14,563 bases of DNA, taken from positions 1 through 14,563 of the forward strand of contig NYZA01000127.1 of assembly GCA_002686955.1 (NCBI GenBank), read 5' to 3'. Under the pieces are notes generated by a model. That model did not search any database. It was not told the DNA's origin and saw nothing but the letters and a program-made list of their open reading frames with translations. This stretch comes from Gemmatimonadota bacterium (GTDB lineage Bacteria; GCA-2686955). The translations under genes were made by a program, and so were the position numbers. Every line of letters begins with the position of its first letter. Position 1 is the stretch's first letter. Positions 7,172 through 13,897 of this stretch are shown here, one piece after another.

Positions 7172-7470
7172 GCCTGCTTGCCCGCGGTGTCGGTGCTCGG
7201 AGAATCGAGATCAATGGCGTCTACGACGGCGACGATGACGGCCTGAAGCGGGATCCGATCCCGCCCCAAGAGGATTCTCGCACCTCCCCCCTCTTTGGAG
7301 ACAAGAACGGTGTCGCCTTCGCCGGCATCGACCTGATCAACCGCCAGAAAAGTAGCGCCCTCGGGGGCCTGGTCGAGACCGAGCGGCTGGACCACTAGGA
7401 GTTTGTACCCGCTCAGATTCGGGTCTTTCTCCGTCGCTACGACCGTGCCGGCGACCTTGCAGATGATCAT
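7168..7470 (-). CDS. BMC pentameric shell (vertex) protein, EutN/CcmL family, copy 1
   Basis: A 100-aa EutN/CcmL (BMC-P) protein. Pentamers of this OB-like fold cap the twelve vertices of bacterial microcompartments. Family features are the opening [28 protein letters not shown], a central [21 protein letters not shown] and the closing [16 protein letters not shown] short polar tail ([12 protein letters not shown]) extends past the core. It keeps a GxAR-like turn where typical members have GSSAR. It is copy 1 counting from deoC; its stop overlaps the deoC start (ATGA). It starts at ATG 7470, 56 nt after the previous shell gene, the longest gap inside this run. Neither this gap nor the flanks shows a clear terminator. 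Confidence 0.92.
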   Translation of the reverse strand: MIICKVAGTVVATEKDPNLSGYKLLVVQPLGLDQAPEGATFLAVDQVDAGEGDTVLVSKEGGGARILLGRDRIPLQAVIVAVVDAIDLDSPSTDTAGKQA

Positions 7471-7526
7471 GGCCCGTCAGTCTACCTCATGGCTCGCGTG
7501 GCTCCGACATCGGTCCTTCGGCCGCC

Positions 7527-7814
7527 TCATTTGCGCCAAGGCGGCGCGAAATCGCCGTCGATCCGATCCACGATGCCGACGATCGCCAAATCGACCGGCA
7601 AGAGCGCGACGTCGAATGGCAGGCTCGCCTCTCTCGAGCCAACGGTGATCACCAATTCGTCGGGTCCGGCACCCACGGCGTCGACCGCCGCTTCCGGCGC
7701 ACCGATCGGATTCCGTTCAAAATCGAGAGGCTGAACGATCCGCATGCCGAGCCCCACGAGGCCCGGATCCTTCTGCGTGGCCCAAATCGTTCCTATCACG
7801 CGCGCGAGATTCAT
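7527..7814 (-). CDS. BMC pentameric shell (vertex) protein, EutN/CcmL family, copy 2 (divergent)
   Basis: A 95-aa EutN/CcmL protein. The N-terminus [21 protein letters not shown] and the strands IVQPLDF, AVDAVGAGPDELVITVG and PVDLAIVGIVDRIDG are typical. The usual GSSAR turn before the last strands is replaced by GSREASLPFDVALL, so the surface there differs from copies 1 and 3. The C-terminus is short and ends APPWRK. The ATG at 7814 overlaps the rpiB stop in an ATGA. It presumably occupies vertices alone or in mixed particles with the other two pentamer paralogs. Confidence 0.92.
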   Translation of the reverse strand: MNLARVIGTIWATQKDPGLVGLGMRIVQPLDFERNPIGAPEAAVDAVGAGPDELVITVGSREASLPFDVALLPVDLAIVGIVDRIDGDFAPPWRK

Positions 7815-8491
7815 GGCCGGCCGCCCGCCATGCGTTGCTCGAGAGCGGTGATCTTGTCGATGCGCTTCTGGTGGCGCTCTCCGCCGAACTCCGTCTTGAG
7901 GAAGGTCCGAACGAGCTGATCGGCCAGCCCTTCGCCGATCAGGCGGGCTCCAAGGGTCAGCACATTGGCGTCGTTGTGCTCCCGTGCATTGCGGCAGCTC
8001 GAAATGTCATAGGCGAGAGCCGCGCGAATGCCCGGGACTTTGTTGGCGGCCATGCAGGAGCCGATGCCGGCCCCGTCGAGCACGATGCCCCGCGCGGCGG
8101 CGCCGGCGGAGACGAGAATCGCCACGCGTTCGGCGATGTCGGGGTAGTCGACCGGATCGGTGCCATGGCAGCCGATGTCTTGCGGCGCGAAGCCCAGATC
8201 GCGAACCGAAGCGAGCACGGTACGCTTCATCTGAACACCCCCGTGATCGCAGCCAATGGCGATTCGGGCGCCGCTGGCGGGAAATGGTGCGGAGGGCGGA
8301 GCGGCGGCGACTCGGCCCCGAACTACAACGATTCGCCGGTCGCGAATCGCGTCGGCGGCGAGGGGGGTAATCAGCGTTCGCTCGCCCAGACGAAGCTCGG
8401 AGCCGGGAGCAAGGGAACGGGCGGCCGCTTCGGCGACCAGCCGCAGCTCGCTCCAGTCGACGACGGTGGTGCCGAGATCAGGCCGATTCAA
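7811..8491 (-). CDS. rpiB: RpiB-family sugar-phosphate isomerase with BMC-type N-terminal module
   Basis: A 226-aa RpiB/LacAB family isomerase (about 150 aa core) plus a 72-residue N-terminal module. The core starts at [11 protein letters not shown] (75-85) and includes [37 protein letters not shown] and [17 protein letters not shown] (His172). RpiB interconverts ribose-5-P and ribulose-5-P. The residue matching the catalytic Cys of E. coli RpiB (CGTG) is Asp139 here (DGAG); Cys146 lies seven residues on. Thus either the mechanism is altered or the substrate is another sugar phosphate. The N-terminus has an amphipathic helix (13-27) and [21 protein letters not shown], resembling the start of EutT. 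The start chosen is TTG 8491, with GGAG 6 nt upstream; the ATG at 8497 directly abuts that GGAG. The gene overlaps the shell gene upstream and ends in an ATGA overlap with shell copy 2. Confidence 0.9.
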   Translation of the reverse strand: MNRPDLGTTVVDWSELRLVAEAAARSLAPGSELRLGERTLITPLAADAIRDRRIVVVRGRVAAAPPSAPFPASGARIAIGCDHGGVQMKRTVLASVRDLGFAPQDIGCHGTDPVDYPDIAERVAILVSAGAAARGIVLDGAGIGSCMAANKVPGIRAALAYDISSCRNAREHNDANVLTLGARLIGEGLADQLVRTFLKTEFGGERHQKRIDKITALEQRMAGGRP

Positions 8492-8774
8492 CGCCATCTC
8501 CGTCGGAGACTGAGACGTCGAGCCGATCGACGATGGCCATGATGACCGCATCGACCGGGCGGTCGGTGGTGACTTGTGTCTGGCGAGCGGAGCTGCCCCC
8601 CGCGTAGAGCACAACTTCGCTCACTCCGGCACCGACGGAGTCCGCCGCCACGACGAAGCTGGATTTGAAGGAATGGTCGAGATCGAGGTCTCGCACGATG
8701 AGCAGCTTCAAGCCGGTGAGTGAGTCCACCTTGCGGGTCGCCCAGACCGTTCCCACCACTCGCCCCAGCTTCAT
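8478..8774 (-). CDS. BMC pentameric shell (vertex) protein, EutN/CcmL family, copy 3
   Basis: A 98-aa EutN/CcmL protein and the most canonical of the three. Starts [21 protein letters not shown], then [26 protein letters not shown], the family turn GGSSARQT, and [16 protein letters not shown], followed by an acidic tail. Its ATG at 8774 overlaps the cdd stop in an ATGA and its 3' end overlaps the start of rpiB by 14-20 nt. It is therefore embedded in a translationally coupled string cdd, shell 3, rpiB, shell 2. The short interspersed shell genes among enzyme genes are typical of metabolosome operons. Confidence 0.93.
   Translation of the reverse strand: MKLGRVVGTVWATRKVDSLTGLKLLIVRDLDLDHSFKSSFVVAADSVGAGVSEVVLYAGGSSARQTQVTTDRPVDAVIMAIVDRLDVSVSDGDGVESA
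8498..8501 (-). promoter_or_regulatory. Shine-Dalgarno deciding the rpiB start
   Basis: GGAG on the minus strand sits 6 nt before TTG 8491 but directly touches ATG 8497 with no spacer. This favours initiation at the TTG. Start sites were judged by eye only. Confidence 0.45.
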
Positions 8775-9211
8775 GATCGACCGCCTTCGCGCGCGGGGGG
8801 GGGATCGAAGGAGAAGCTGTCGGGGAGAAGAGCTTCGATGCTCGTTTCGACCCGCTCACCCCGCTGATTCACCAGCAACACCCGTGCCCCACCCCCGAAC
8901 TCCGCGATCACCTGACGACAGGCGCCGCAGGGAGACGCCGGCGGGGAGGAGGTCGAGGCGACGGCGACCGTGCGCACCTCTCTTGCTCCCGCAGTGACCG
9001 CCGCCCCGATCGCGATCCGCTCGGCGCAGATCGTCAGCCCATAGGAGGCGTTCTCCACATTGACCCCCTCGAAGACACCGACTTCGGTCTCGACGACCGC
9101 CCCCACCGGAAAGCGAGAGTAGGGAGCGTAGGCGTTGCCGAGCACTCGGAGGGCCTCTTTGATTAGCTCGTCGTCATTCAATCGATCGATCCCGGCGATG
9201 TGGGCGTCCAA
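8771..9211 (-). CDS. cdd: Cytidine deaminase
   Basis: A 146-aa homotetramer-type cytidine deaminase converting cytidine/deoxycytidine to uridine/deoxyuridine plus ammonia. Zinc and catalytic residues are clear: ICAE (Cys62, Glu64) after NASYGLT, and PCGACRQV (Cys95, Cys98). [11 protein letters not shown] (28-38) is the family's nucleoside-binding start. The start as given is TTG at 9211. A second TTG at 9181 (136 aa, DDELIKEAL...) fits usual family length better, and neither has a strong ribosome-binding site. A 9-bp C homopolymer near the 3' end encodes three Pro in the tail. The stop overlaps shell gene 3 (ATGA). As first gene of the locus, it feeds pyrimidine deoxynucleosides to DeoA. Confidence 0.93.
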   Translation of the reverse strand: MDAHIAGIDRLNDDELIKEALRVLGNAYAPYSRFPVGAVVETEVGVFEGVNVENASYGLTICAERIAIGAAVTAGAREVRTVAVASTSSPPASPCGACRQVIAEFGGGARVLLVNQRGERVETSIEALLPDSFSFDPPPAREGGRS

Positions 9212-9230
9212 GCCTGAAATCCCGGCTTGA
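9208..9230. repeat. Short inverted repeat at the head of the BMC locus
   Basis: CAAGCC (9209-9214) and GGCTTG (9224-9229) are complementary arms around a 9-nt loop, spanning the TTG start codon of cdd. It could be an operator half-site pair or sequester the start. It is only 6 bp, so chance is possible. Confidence 0.3.
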
Positions 9231-9263
9231 CAGTCGAGAGGTTATCACGTGGGATGCGCGCAT

Positions 9264-11378
9264 TCACTTCCGCACGCGGATCCGGGCGCCTTCTTCCTCG
9301 CCAAAACTGCCGATGACCCGCGCCATGGCGGCTCGCGTTGAAAGAACACGCTTGATATATGCGCGGGTCTCCGCGTACTCCGCACCATCGGTGAAGTGAG
9401 CGGCGTCGCGACCGGGGGTTCGGGCTTCCCAGAGGTCTACGGCGGCGGCGCCCGCGTTGTACGCCGCGAGCGCGCGCTCCTCTCTTCCTTCGTAGCGCCG
9501 CAGGAGCTCCGCCAGATGGGCGCAGCCCAGCCGAATGTTGGTCGCCGGGTGTGTGAGATCGGCGGGAATTCGCTCCTCACCCTCGGCACGACCCTTCGCA
9601 ACGATCGCCGCCGCCGTGGAGGGCAAGAGCTGCATGAGTCCGACAGCCCCGGCGGGCGATCGCGCGGTTCGGTTCCCGGCGCTTTCCGCCTCGATGATGG
9701 CGCAGCCGAGCAGCGGATCGGCGCCGGGCCCCAGCGCCTTCTCGACGAGGGGCAGGTAAACCAGGGGGTGCAGAAGAAGATCCCACTCGAGATCCCCCGG
9801 AGCCCACCCGCGCCCTTCCAGTCGAGGGCGAACGATCCTGGCGGCGATGTCGAGCGCTCCGAGCTCGAGGGCACTCTTTGCCACGGCCAGCGCTTCGGCG
9901 CCGTCTCTGGGGTGCATCCGCTCCACGGCGAGCAACTCCCGCCGCGCCCAGCGGTCGAAACCGAGGCTGGCCAGCGCCAAGGTGCGATCTAGAACCTCTC
10001 GCAGGCCGACGCGCATCTCAGCGGCACCGGTGAGCGTGGTCGCGAGCAGGGAATCCCTGAGGGCTTCGACTCGCTTCAGCTCGAAAGGCCCGCTTTCCGA
10101 TCGTGCCGACGGGCGCAGCAACTCCAGATAGGCGCTGGCCGGAGGGAGATCGGGGAGCCGATCCGCCCTGCCTTCGGCAACCCACGCCCAGTAGGTCCCG
10201 GCGTCCCGCAGAACCGCTGTCGCCCCGCGCTCGGCCAGCCGCCGAGCATCGCGCCGGGCCGCGCCGTCGTCCCCCAGCTCCAGTCTCAGGAGCGCTCGGT
10301 GCAAGAGAGCCTCGCTCAGGAGCCCACCCCCCGCGCCACCCTCGATCATCCGCTCCAGCAGTGTGATCGCCGCGGCACGATCACCCCTCTGCTCTTCGAG
10401 CCAGGCCGCCGCCCAGAGCCCTCTCGCCCGCCACCGCGGAAAACGCTCGGCGAGCTCCAGATACGCCCCGACCGCCGACTCGATATCGCCTTTCGCCTTG
10501 TGGGAGCGAGCAATCGCCAAAACGGCTCGCTCTCCGACTCTCGGACGCCGATCCAGCTCTCGCCACGCGGCACGCCCCGCTTCGACCGCACCCGACGATA
10601 TGAGCAGCTCCGCCCGCCTCATCCGCAACTCGATATCTGCGTCGGCATCGGCATCGGGTCCCCCTAACGCCTCCCCGCAAAGCGCAATCGCCTCATCGAG
10701 GCGACCCAATGCCGCCAGCGACTCCACTTCGAGCATCCGCCGCTCGCCTTTCTCGAGCGCCGCGCGAAGAGCCGGCAAGCCCAGAATCTCGAGCGCCGAC
10801 TCGCCTGGATGCCGCCCACAGAATTCCCTCGCCGCCTCGACCACCGATCCGCCGCTCCCCAACGCGACCCGGACCCACAGCTCCGACCAGGCTGCCGCGT
10901 CGTCTCGCCCGGAGCGCGCAAGGCGCTCGATCAGCGGGAGCGCCGCGGCGGTGTCCGCCGTTGCCAGCCAAGCCCGGGCCGCCGACGGTCGGAGCTCACG
11001 GCGCACCACGAGGGACCGCGCCGACCGGGCGAGCGAGTCGATTGCGGAGACTGTTGTATCCCCATCGAGAGCTCTCAGCAATACCGCGTACTCCGAGAGC
11101 ACCGATCGCAGCTCTCGCGGAGCGCTGCCGAGCAGCCTCGAGGCCTCCCTCCGCGGGCCATCCCCCGTCGATCCCCCGCGAAGCAACGATCGCTCCACCG
11201 CCGCGACCACCCACTCCTCCCCCGAATTCGCCGCCAAGCGCCGCGCCTCGGCGCCACTGCCGAAGCGCGCCTCGAGCATCGCCGCCTCGGCACGCGAGTG
11301 GGCGCTTCGTACAGTGTTTCCCCGACCCGCGACAGGTGCGAAAACCGTCGCTGCCGCAAGCAGGATCGCGGGTATCAG
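9264..11378 (-). CDS. Slt70-like lytic transglycosylase, probable CTG start
   Basis: About 704 aa. The C-terminal domain (roughly 535-690) is a family 1 lytic transglycosylase that cleaves peptidoglycan to 1,6-anhydro-muropeptides. ESAGNRTARSPAGAVGLMQ has catalytic Glu565. It is followed by THPATNIRLGCAHL, ALAAYNAG and ETRAYIKRVL. The rest is alpha-helical with repeat-like Ala/Leu/Arg segments, as in the superhelical part of Slt70. The first ATG in frame (11279) lacks a signal peptide. The frame stays open to codon 11378, giving IPAILLAAATVFAPVAG, a plausible signal sequence. No ATG, GTG or TTG exists between the preceding in-frame stop and 11279. CTG at 11378 forms a CTGA overlap with the upstream stop, with GAGAG 6 nt before it. 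ATT at 11381 is another possibility. The stop at 9264 is 52 nt before cdd. Confidence 0.88.
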   Translation of the reverse strand: MIPAILLAAATVFAPVAGRGNTVRSAHSRAEAAMLEARFGSGAEARRLAANSGEEWVVAAVERSLLRGGSTGDGPRREASRLLGSAPRELRSVLSEYAVLLRALDGDTTVSAIDSLARSARSLVVRRELRPSAARAWLATADTAAALPLIERLARSGRDDAAAWSELWVRVALGSGGSVVEAAREFCGRHPGESALEILGLPALRAALEKGERRMLEVESLAALGRLDEAIALCGEALGGPDADADADIELRMRRAELLISSGAVEAGRAAWRELDRRPRVGERAVLAIARSHKAKGDIESAVGAYLELAERFPRWRARGLWAAAWLEEQRGDRAAAITLLERMIEGGAGGGLLSEALLHRALLRLELGDDGAARRDARRLAERGATAVLRDAGTYWAWVAEGRADRLPDLPPASAYLELLRPSARSESGPFELKRVEALRDSLLATTLTGAAEMRVGLREVLDRTLALASLGFDRWARRELLAVERMHPRDGAEALAVAKSALELGALDIAARIVRPRLEGRGWAPGDLEWDLLLHPLVYLPLVEKALGPGADPLLGCAIIEAESAGNRTARSPAGAVGLMQLLPSTAAAIVAKGRAEGEERIPADLTHPATNIRLGCAHLAELLRRYEGREERALAAYNAGAAAVDLWEARTPGRDAAHFTDGAEYAETRAYIKRVLSTRAAMARVIGSFGEEEGARIRVRK

Positions 11379-12835
11379 AATCGACTCTCGACGCCGACCG
11401 TCAGGGCCGGTCGCACTCGCCGCGCGGCCGCCTCTCCCTCGATGTCGGTCGCCTCGAGCTCATAGCGGCCTGTCCCTTGCCGGTCGAGGAAGTAACAGAA
11501 TTTCCGCTCGCTCCGAACCACCATCTCCCAGAGCTCCCCCGCGCGCGCCTCGGCGCCGAAGTCCTCCACGATCCGCTCGTTCGGCTCCCCGTACTTGATC
11601 AAGATGCGGCCGCGATCGGTCCGCCAACCCTCGCGATGAGGCTCCGAGTACCGCTTTTCGGCCAGCTCGTAGCGCCGCAACATATCCGCCCTGAAAGGCT
11701 TCACCGGAAGCGAGCGCGTCTCGGCGGCCCGAATCCACCAATCCTCGACAAAGCGCCTGCGCGCGGGATCGTCGGTCAAGGCCTGAAAGCGCTCACGGTC
11801 GACCGGGGCCGCCAGGTAGCGCAAAAACATGGCGTCGTACGACGCGAGCAGATCCGCGTCGAGCGTCGAAACATAGGGATCCGGCGGGCTGAGCTGTCCC
11901 TCTTGACCCAGGAAGCTGAAGATCCGGTCGCGCCGCGCCGCGATCTCTCCCGATGAATCGATGTACTCCATCACCAGTCGATAGAAACCGGTATCGAGGC
12001 AGCCGATATTGAAGCCGGAGAGGGTCGGATTCAGCCCCGGCTCGAGCTTCACCACCCCGCCATCGACTCGGCCGCCCTCGCCGCCCCAGCGGTCGTTTCC
12101 GTACAGATCTTCGATGCCGTATCGTAAGTGGATCGCTCCGGGAGAGCCGCCAGCGTTGAAGTTCTCGGCAAAGAAGACTAGCGTGCTCAGGTTACTTGAG
12201 AAGCTCCGCGTCGGATTCGGGTAGAACTCGACCCCCCCCTTAGGGTAGGCCGACTCCCCGGAAATGGGAGCGATCTGGTTCGTTAGCTGCACCTCGCCGA
12301 AGATGAGATCGCCGCCGGCCGATTCGGGCAGTCGGCTCCACCAATGCGCCGCCGCACCCAGAGCGCCCCCACTGCCCTCCATCTCGACCCGCGATTCGAT
12401 TCGATGGGGAGCGCGCTCGAGCACGATTTCGAGCTGTTCCAATAGATAGTGGCTCGCCGCCTCGGCCAGAATCTCCTCACTGATCTCGATGCTTCGCTCG
12501 TTATGCACTCGGGTGGAGGCTTTCGACTGGCCGTCCTTCGTGCCGCTCAGATCGAAGCGCAGCTTTGCCACATGGCCGGCCGCCGTCGCGTGGAAATCGA
12601 GCTGATCGTACGCGATTCGGTAGTAAGCCTCGACCCTCATGGAGTCGTTCGAGACCGGAAAGACCGCTGAGTCGACAAAATGCCCGGGCGCTCCCCCCTT
12701 CGCGGACTGGATCCAGAAATCGGGTTGCGGGATGTGTCGGGGGTACTCGACCCGCTCTGAATGAGCGGTCCAAGCGCTCGCCCAGAGGCAGATAACCACC
12801 AGCGGGAGCAGGGGGATTTGGCACGCTATTTTCAT
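11375..12835 (-). CDS. GWxTD-domain exported protein
   Basis: About 486 aa with an N-terminal signal peptide (MKIACQIPLLPLVVICLWASAWTA, cleaved near residue 24-26). A beta-rich middle (segments such as VEFYPNPTRSFSS and LSTLVFFAENFNAGG) is followed by an alpha-helical region (DADLLASYDAMFLRYLAAP). The GWxTD motif itself is in HREGWRTDRGRILIKYGEPNE (Trp404). This domain is of unknown function and common in FCB-group and candidate-phylum bacteria, where proteins are exported. The start is ATG 12835; ATG 12853 (MRWARP..., six more residues) is equally plausible and gives a more basic n-region. The stop TGA is shared with the transglycosylase start. Located between tonB and a murein hydrolase, an envelope role is likely. 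Confidence 0.85.
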   Translation of the reverse strand: MKIACQIPLLPLVVICLWASAWTAHSERVEYPRHIPQPDFWIQSAKGGAPGHFVDSAVFPVSNDSMRVEAYYRIAYDQLDFHATAAGHVAKLRFDLSGTKDGQSKASTRVHNERSIEISEEILAEAASHYLLEQLEIVLERAPHRIESRVEMEGSGGALGAAAHWWSRLPESAGGDLIFGEVQLTNQIAPISGESAYPKGGVEFYPNPTRSFSSNLSTLVFFAENFNAGGSPGAIHLRYGIEDLYGNDRWGGEGGRVDGGVVKLEPGLNPTLSGFNIGCLDTGFYRLVMEYIDSSGEIAARRDRIFSFLGQEGQLSPPDPYVSTLDADLLASYDAMFLRYLAAPVDRERFQALTDDPARRRFVEDWWIRAAETRSLPVKPFRADMLRRYELAEKRYSEPHREGWRTDRGRILIKYGEPNERIVEDFGAEARAGELWEMVVRSERKFCYFLDRQGTGRYELEATDIEGEAAARRVRPALTVGVESRF

Positions 12836-12878
12836 CGGCCTTGCCCATCGCATCACCGAGAGCCCGCGATCGCCGCCC

Positions 12879-13484
12879 TCAGCGAAGCTTGAAGTCCACC
12901 GGCACCGCGATCTGAACTCGAACCGCACGGTCACGCTGCATGGCGGGGTTGAACTTCCACTGTTTCACGGCCTCGAGCGCGGCATCGTCCAGTCCCGGGA
13001 TCGATCCTATGACCTTCGCTTCGATCACGCTGCCCTCCTCGTCCACCCCAACCAGCACGCGGACCGTGCCCTCGATCCCGGCGCGTCGCGCGAGCGATGG
13101 GTATTTGGGGTCGACCTTCTTCTTGACCGTCGGGGCGACATCGTACGCAACGAAATAAACAGGTGCATCGGGCTCGGGCGGCGGGGTCCAAACCGTGTCG
13201 ATGACCGTGTCCGCGATCGTCACATCGTCCGGAACTTCGTCGCTTTCGGTCTCGATCGGAATCGAAGGGCGTGGAGGCGCCTTGATCTGTTGCTGTTGCT
13301 GGATCTCGGGCGGAATGTCGAAGGTCACGATCTTGTCGAGACTCTCCGACTCGTAATCTGTGTCGTCTGATCCTTTGACGATAAGAAAGAGCAGAGTGGA
13401 AATCAGCAGCGCGAGAAGCACCGACTTCTCGTAGGTGATCTCGCTAAACCGCTTCAGATCGGCTTCGGGGTGCTTTCGGATCAT
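12879..13484 (-). CDS. TonB-family energy transducer
   Basis: A 201-aa short TonB. A cytoplasmic basic N-terminus (MIRKHPEADLKRF) leads to a membrane anchor at about 21-37 (SVLLALLISTLLFLIVK). A periplasmic Pro/acidic linker follows (QQQQQIKAPPRPSIP, then acidic stretch 79-93), and then a C-terminal TonB domain from about 118 (VDPKYPSLARRAGIEGTVRVLV, DDAALEAVKQWKFNPA, VRVQIAVPVDFKL). It transmits proton-motive force from ExbB/ExbD to outer-membrane receptors. The start is ATG 13484 in an ATGA overlap with the exbD stop. A longer in-frame reading to 13901 overlaps exbD entirely and is a shadow. A short linker suggests a modest periplasm span. Confidence 0.9.
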   Translation of the reverse strand: MIRKHPEADLKRFSEITYEKSVLLALLISTLLFLIVKGSDDTDYESESLDKIVTFDIPPEIQQQQQIKAPPRPSIPIETESDEVPDDVTIADTVIDTVWTPPPEPDAPVYFVAYDVAPTVKKKVDPKYPSLARRAGIEGTVRVLVGVDEEGSVIEAKVIGSIPGLDDAALEAVKQWKFNPAMQRDRAVRVQIAVPVDFKLR

Positions 13485-13894
13485 CGTTCCGTCACTGTTG
13501 CGAGGTTGACCTGAAGCACATTCCCGCGCTTGAACTCCTCGAATACATTCTCGACGAAGCCGTAGCGCGCGTCCTTGTCCACCTTGATATTGGTCACGAT
13601 CTCCGGATTCGTCGCGAGCTTGCTCCCCATGACTCTCGAGACCTGCGGCAGATCGACGATCAGATCGTCGATGCAAACCCGCCCCTGCCGATCCACCCAA
13701 ACAGAGCAGATATTCCGTCGCTTGTCCGGGATCTTCCTGGTCGACTCGGCCTTCGGCAGCACCACGTCGATCCCCTGGAACTTCACGAATACCGTCGAAA
13801 CCATGAAGAAGATCAGCAGTAGAAACGCAATATCCGACATCGAAGCGGTCGGGAGCTCCGCCACCGGCGCGGCCGATTTCTTGAACTTCGCCAC
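13481..13894 (-). CDS. ExbD/TolR-family biopolymer transport protein (copy 2)
   Basis: A 137-aa protein with the ExbD layout. A short basic cytoplasmic tail is followed by a single TM helix MSDIAFLLLIFFMVSTVF (Asp21 is the conserved proton-path residue) and a periplasmic domain (VVLPKAE, VWVDRQGRVCIDD, IKVDKDARYGFVENVFEEFK). It starts at GTG 13894, preceded by GAGGG 7 nt upstream and 3 nt after the previous stop. Its stop overlaps tonB. With ExbB it forms the stator-like motor driving TonB; presence of two ExbD paralogs in tandem is common in FCB-type loci, perhaps forming a heteromeric complex. Confidence 0.92.
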   Translation of the reverse strand: MAKFKKSAAPVAELPTASMSDIAFLLLIFFMVSTVFVKFQGIDVVLPKAESTRKIPDKRRNICSVWVDRQGRVCIDDLIVDLPQVSRVMGSKLATNPEIVTNIKVDKDARYGFVENVFEEFKRGNVLQVNLATVTER

Positions 13895-13897
13895 AGC

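Noticed and set aside
5945-7246. 433-aa plus-strand open frame
   Set aside because: Antisense to the exported protein and deoC; low-complexity Gly/Arg/His composition and no motif.
7471-7526. Terminator or extra gene in the 56-nt gap between shell genes 1 and 2
   Set aside because: No stem-loop with a U-tract; only a two-codon ATG AGG TAG and a modest purine stretch are present.
9396-11956. Long plus-strand open frames opposite the transglycosylase and GWxTD genes (up to about 415 aa)
   Set aside because: Ser/Arg/Pro/Ala-rich translations without motifs, explained as high-GC antisense shadows of genes with clear family motifs.
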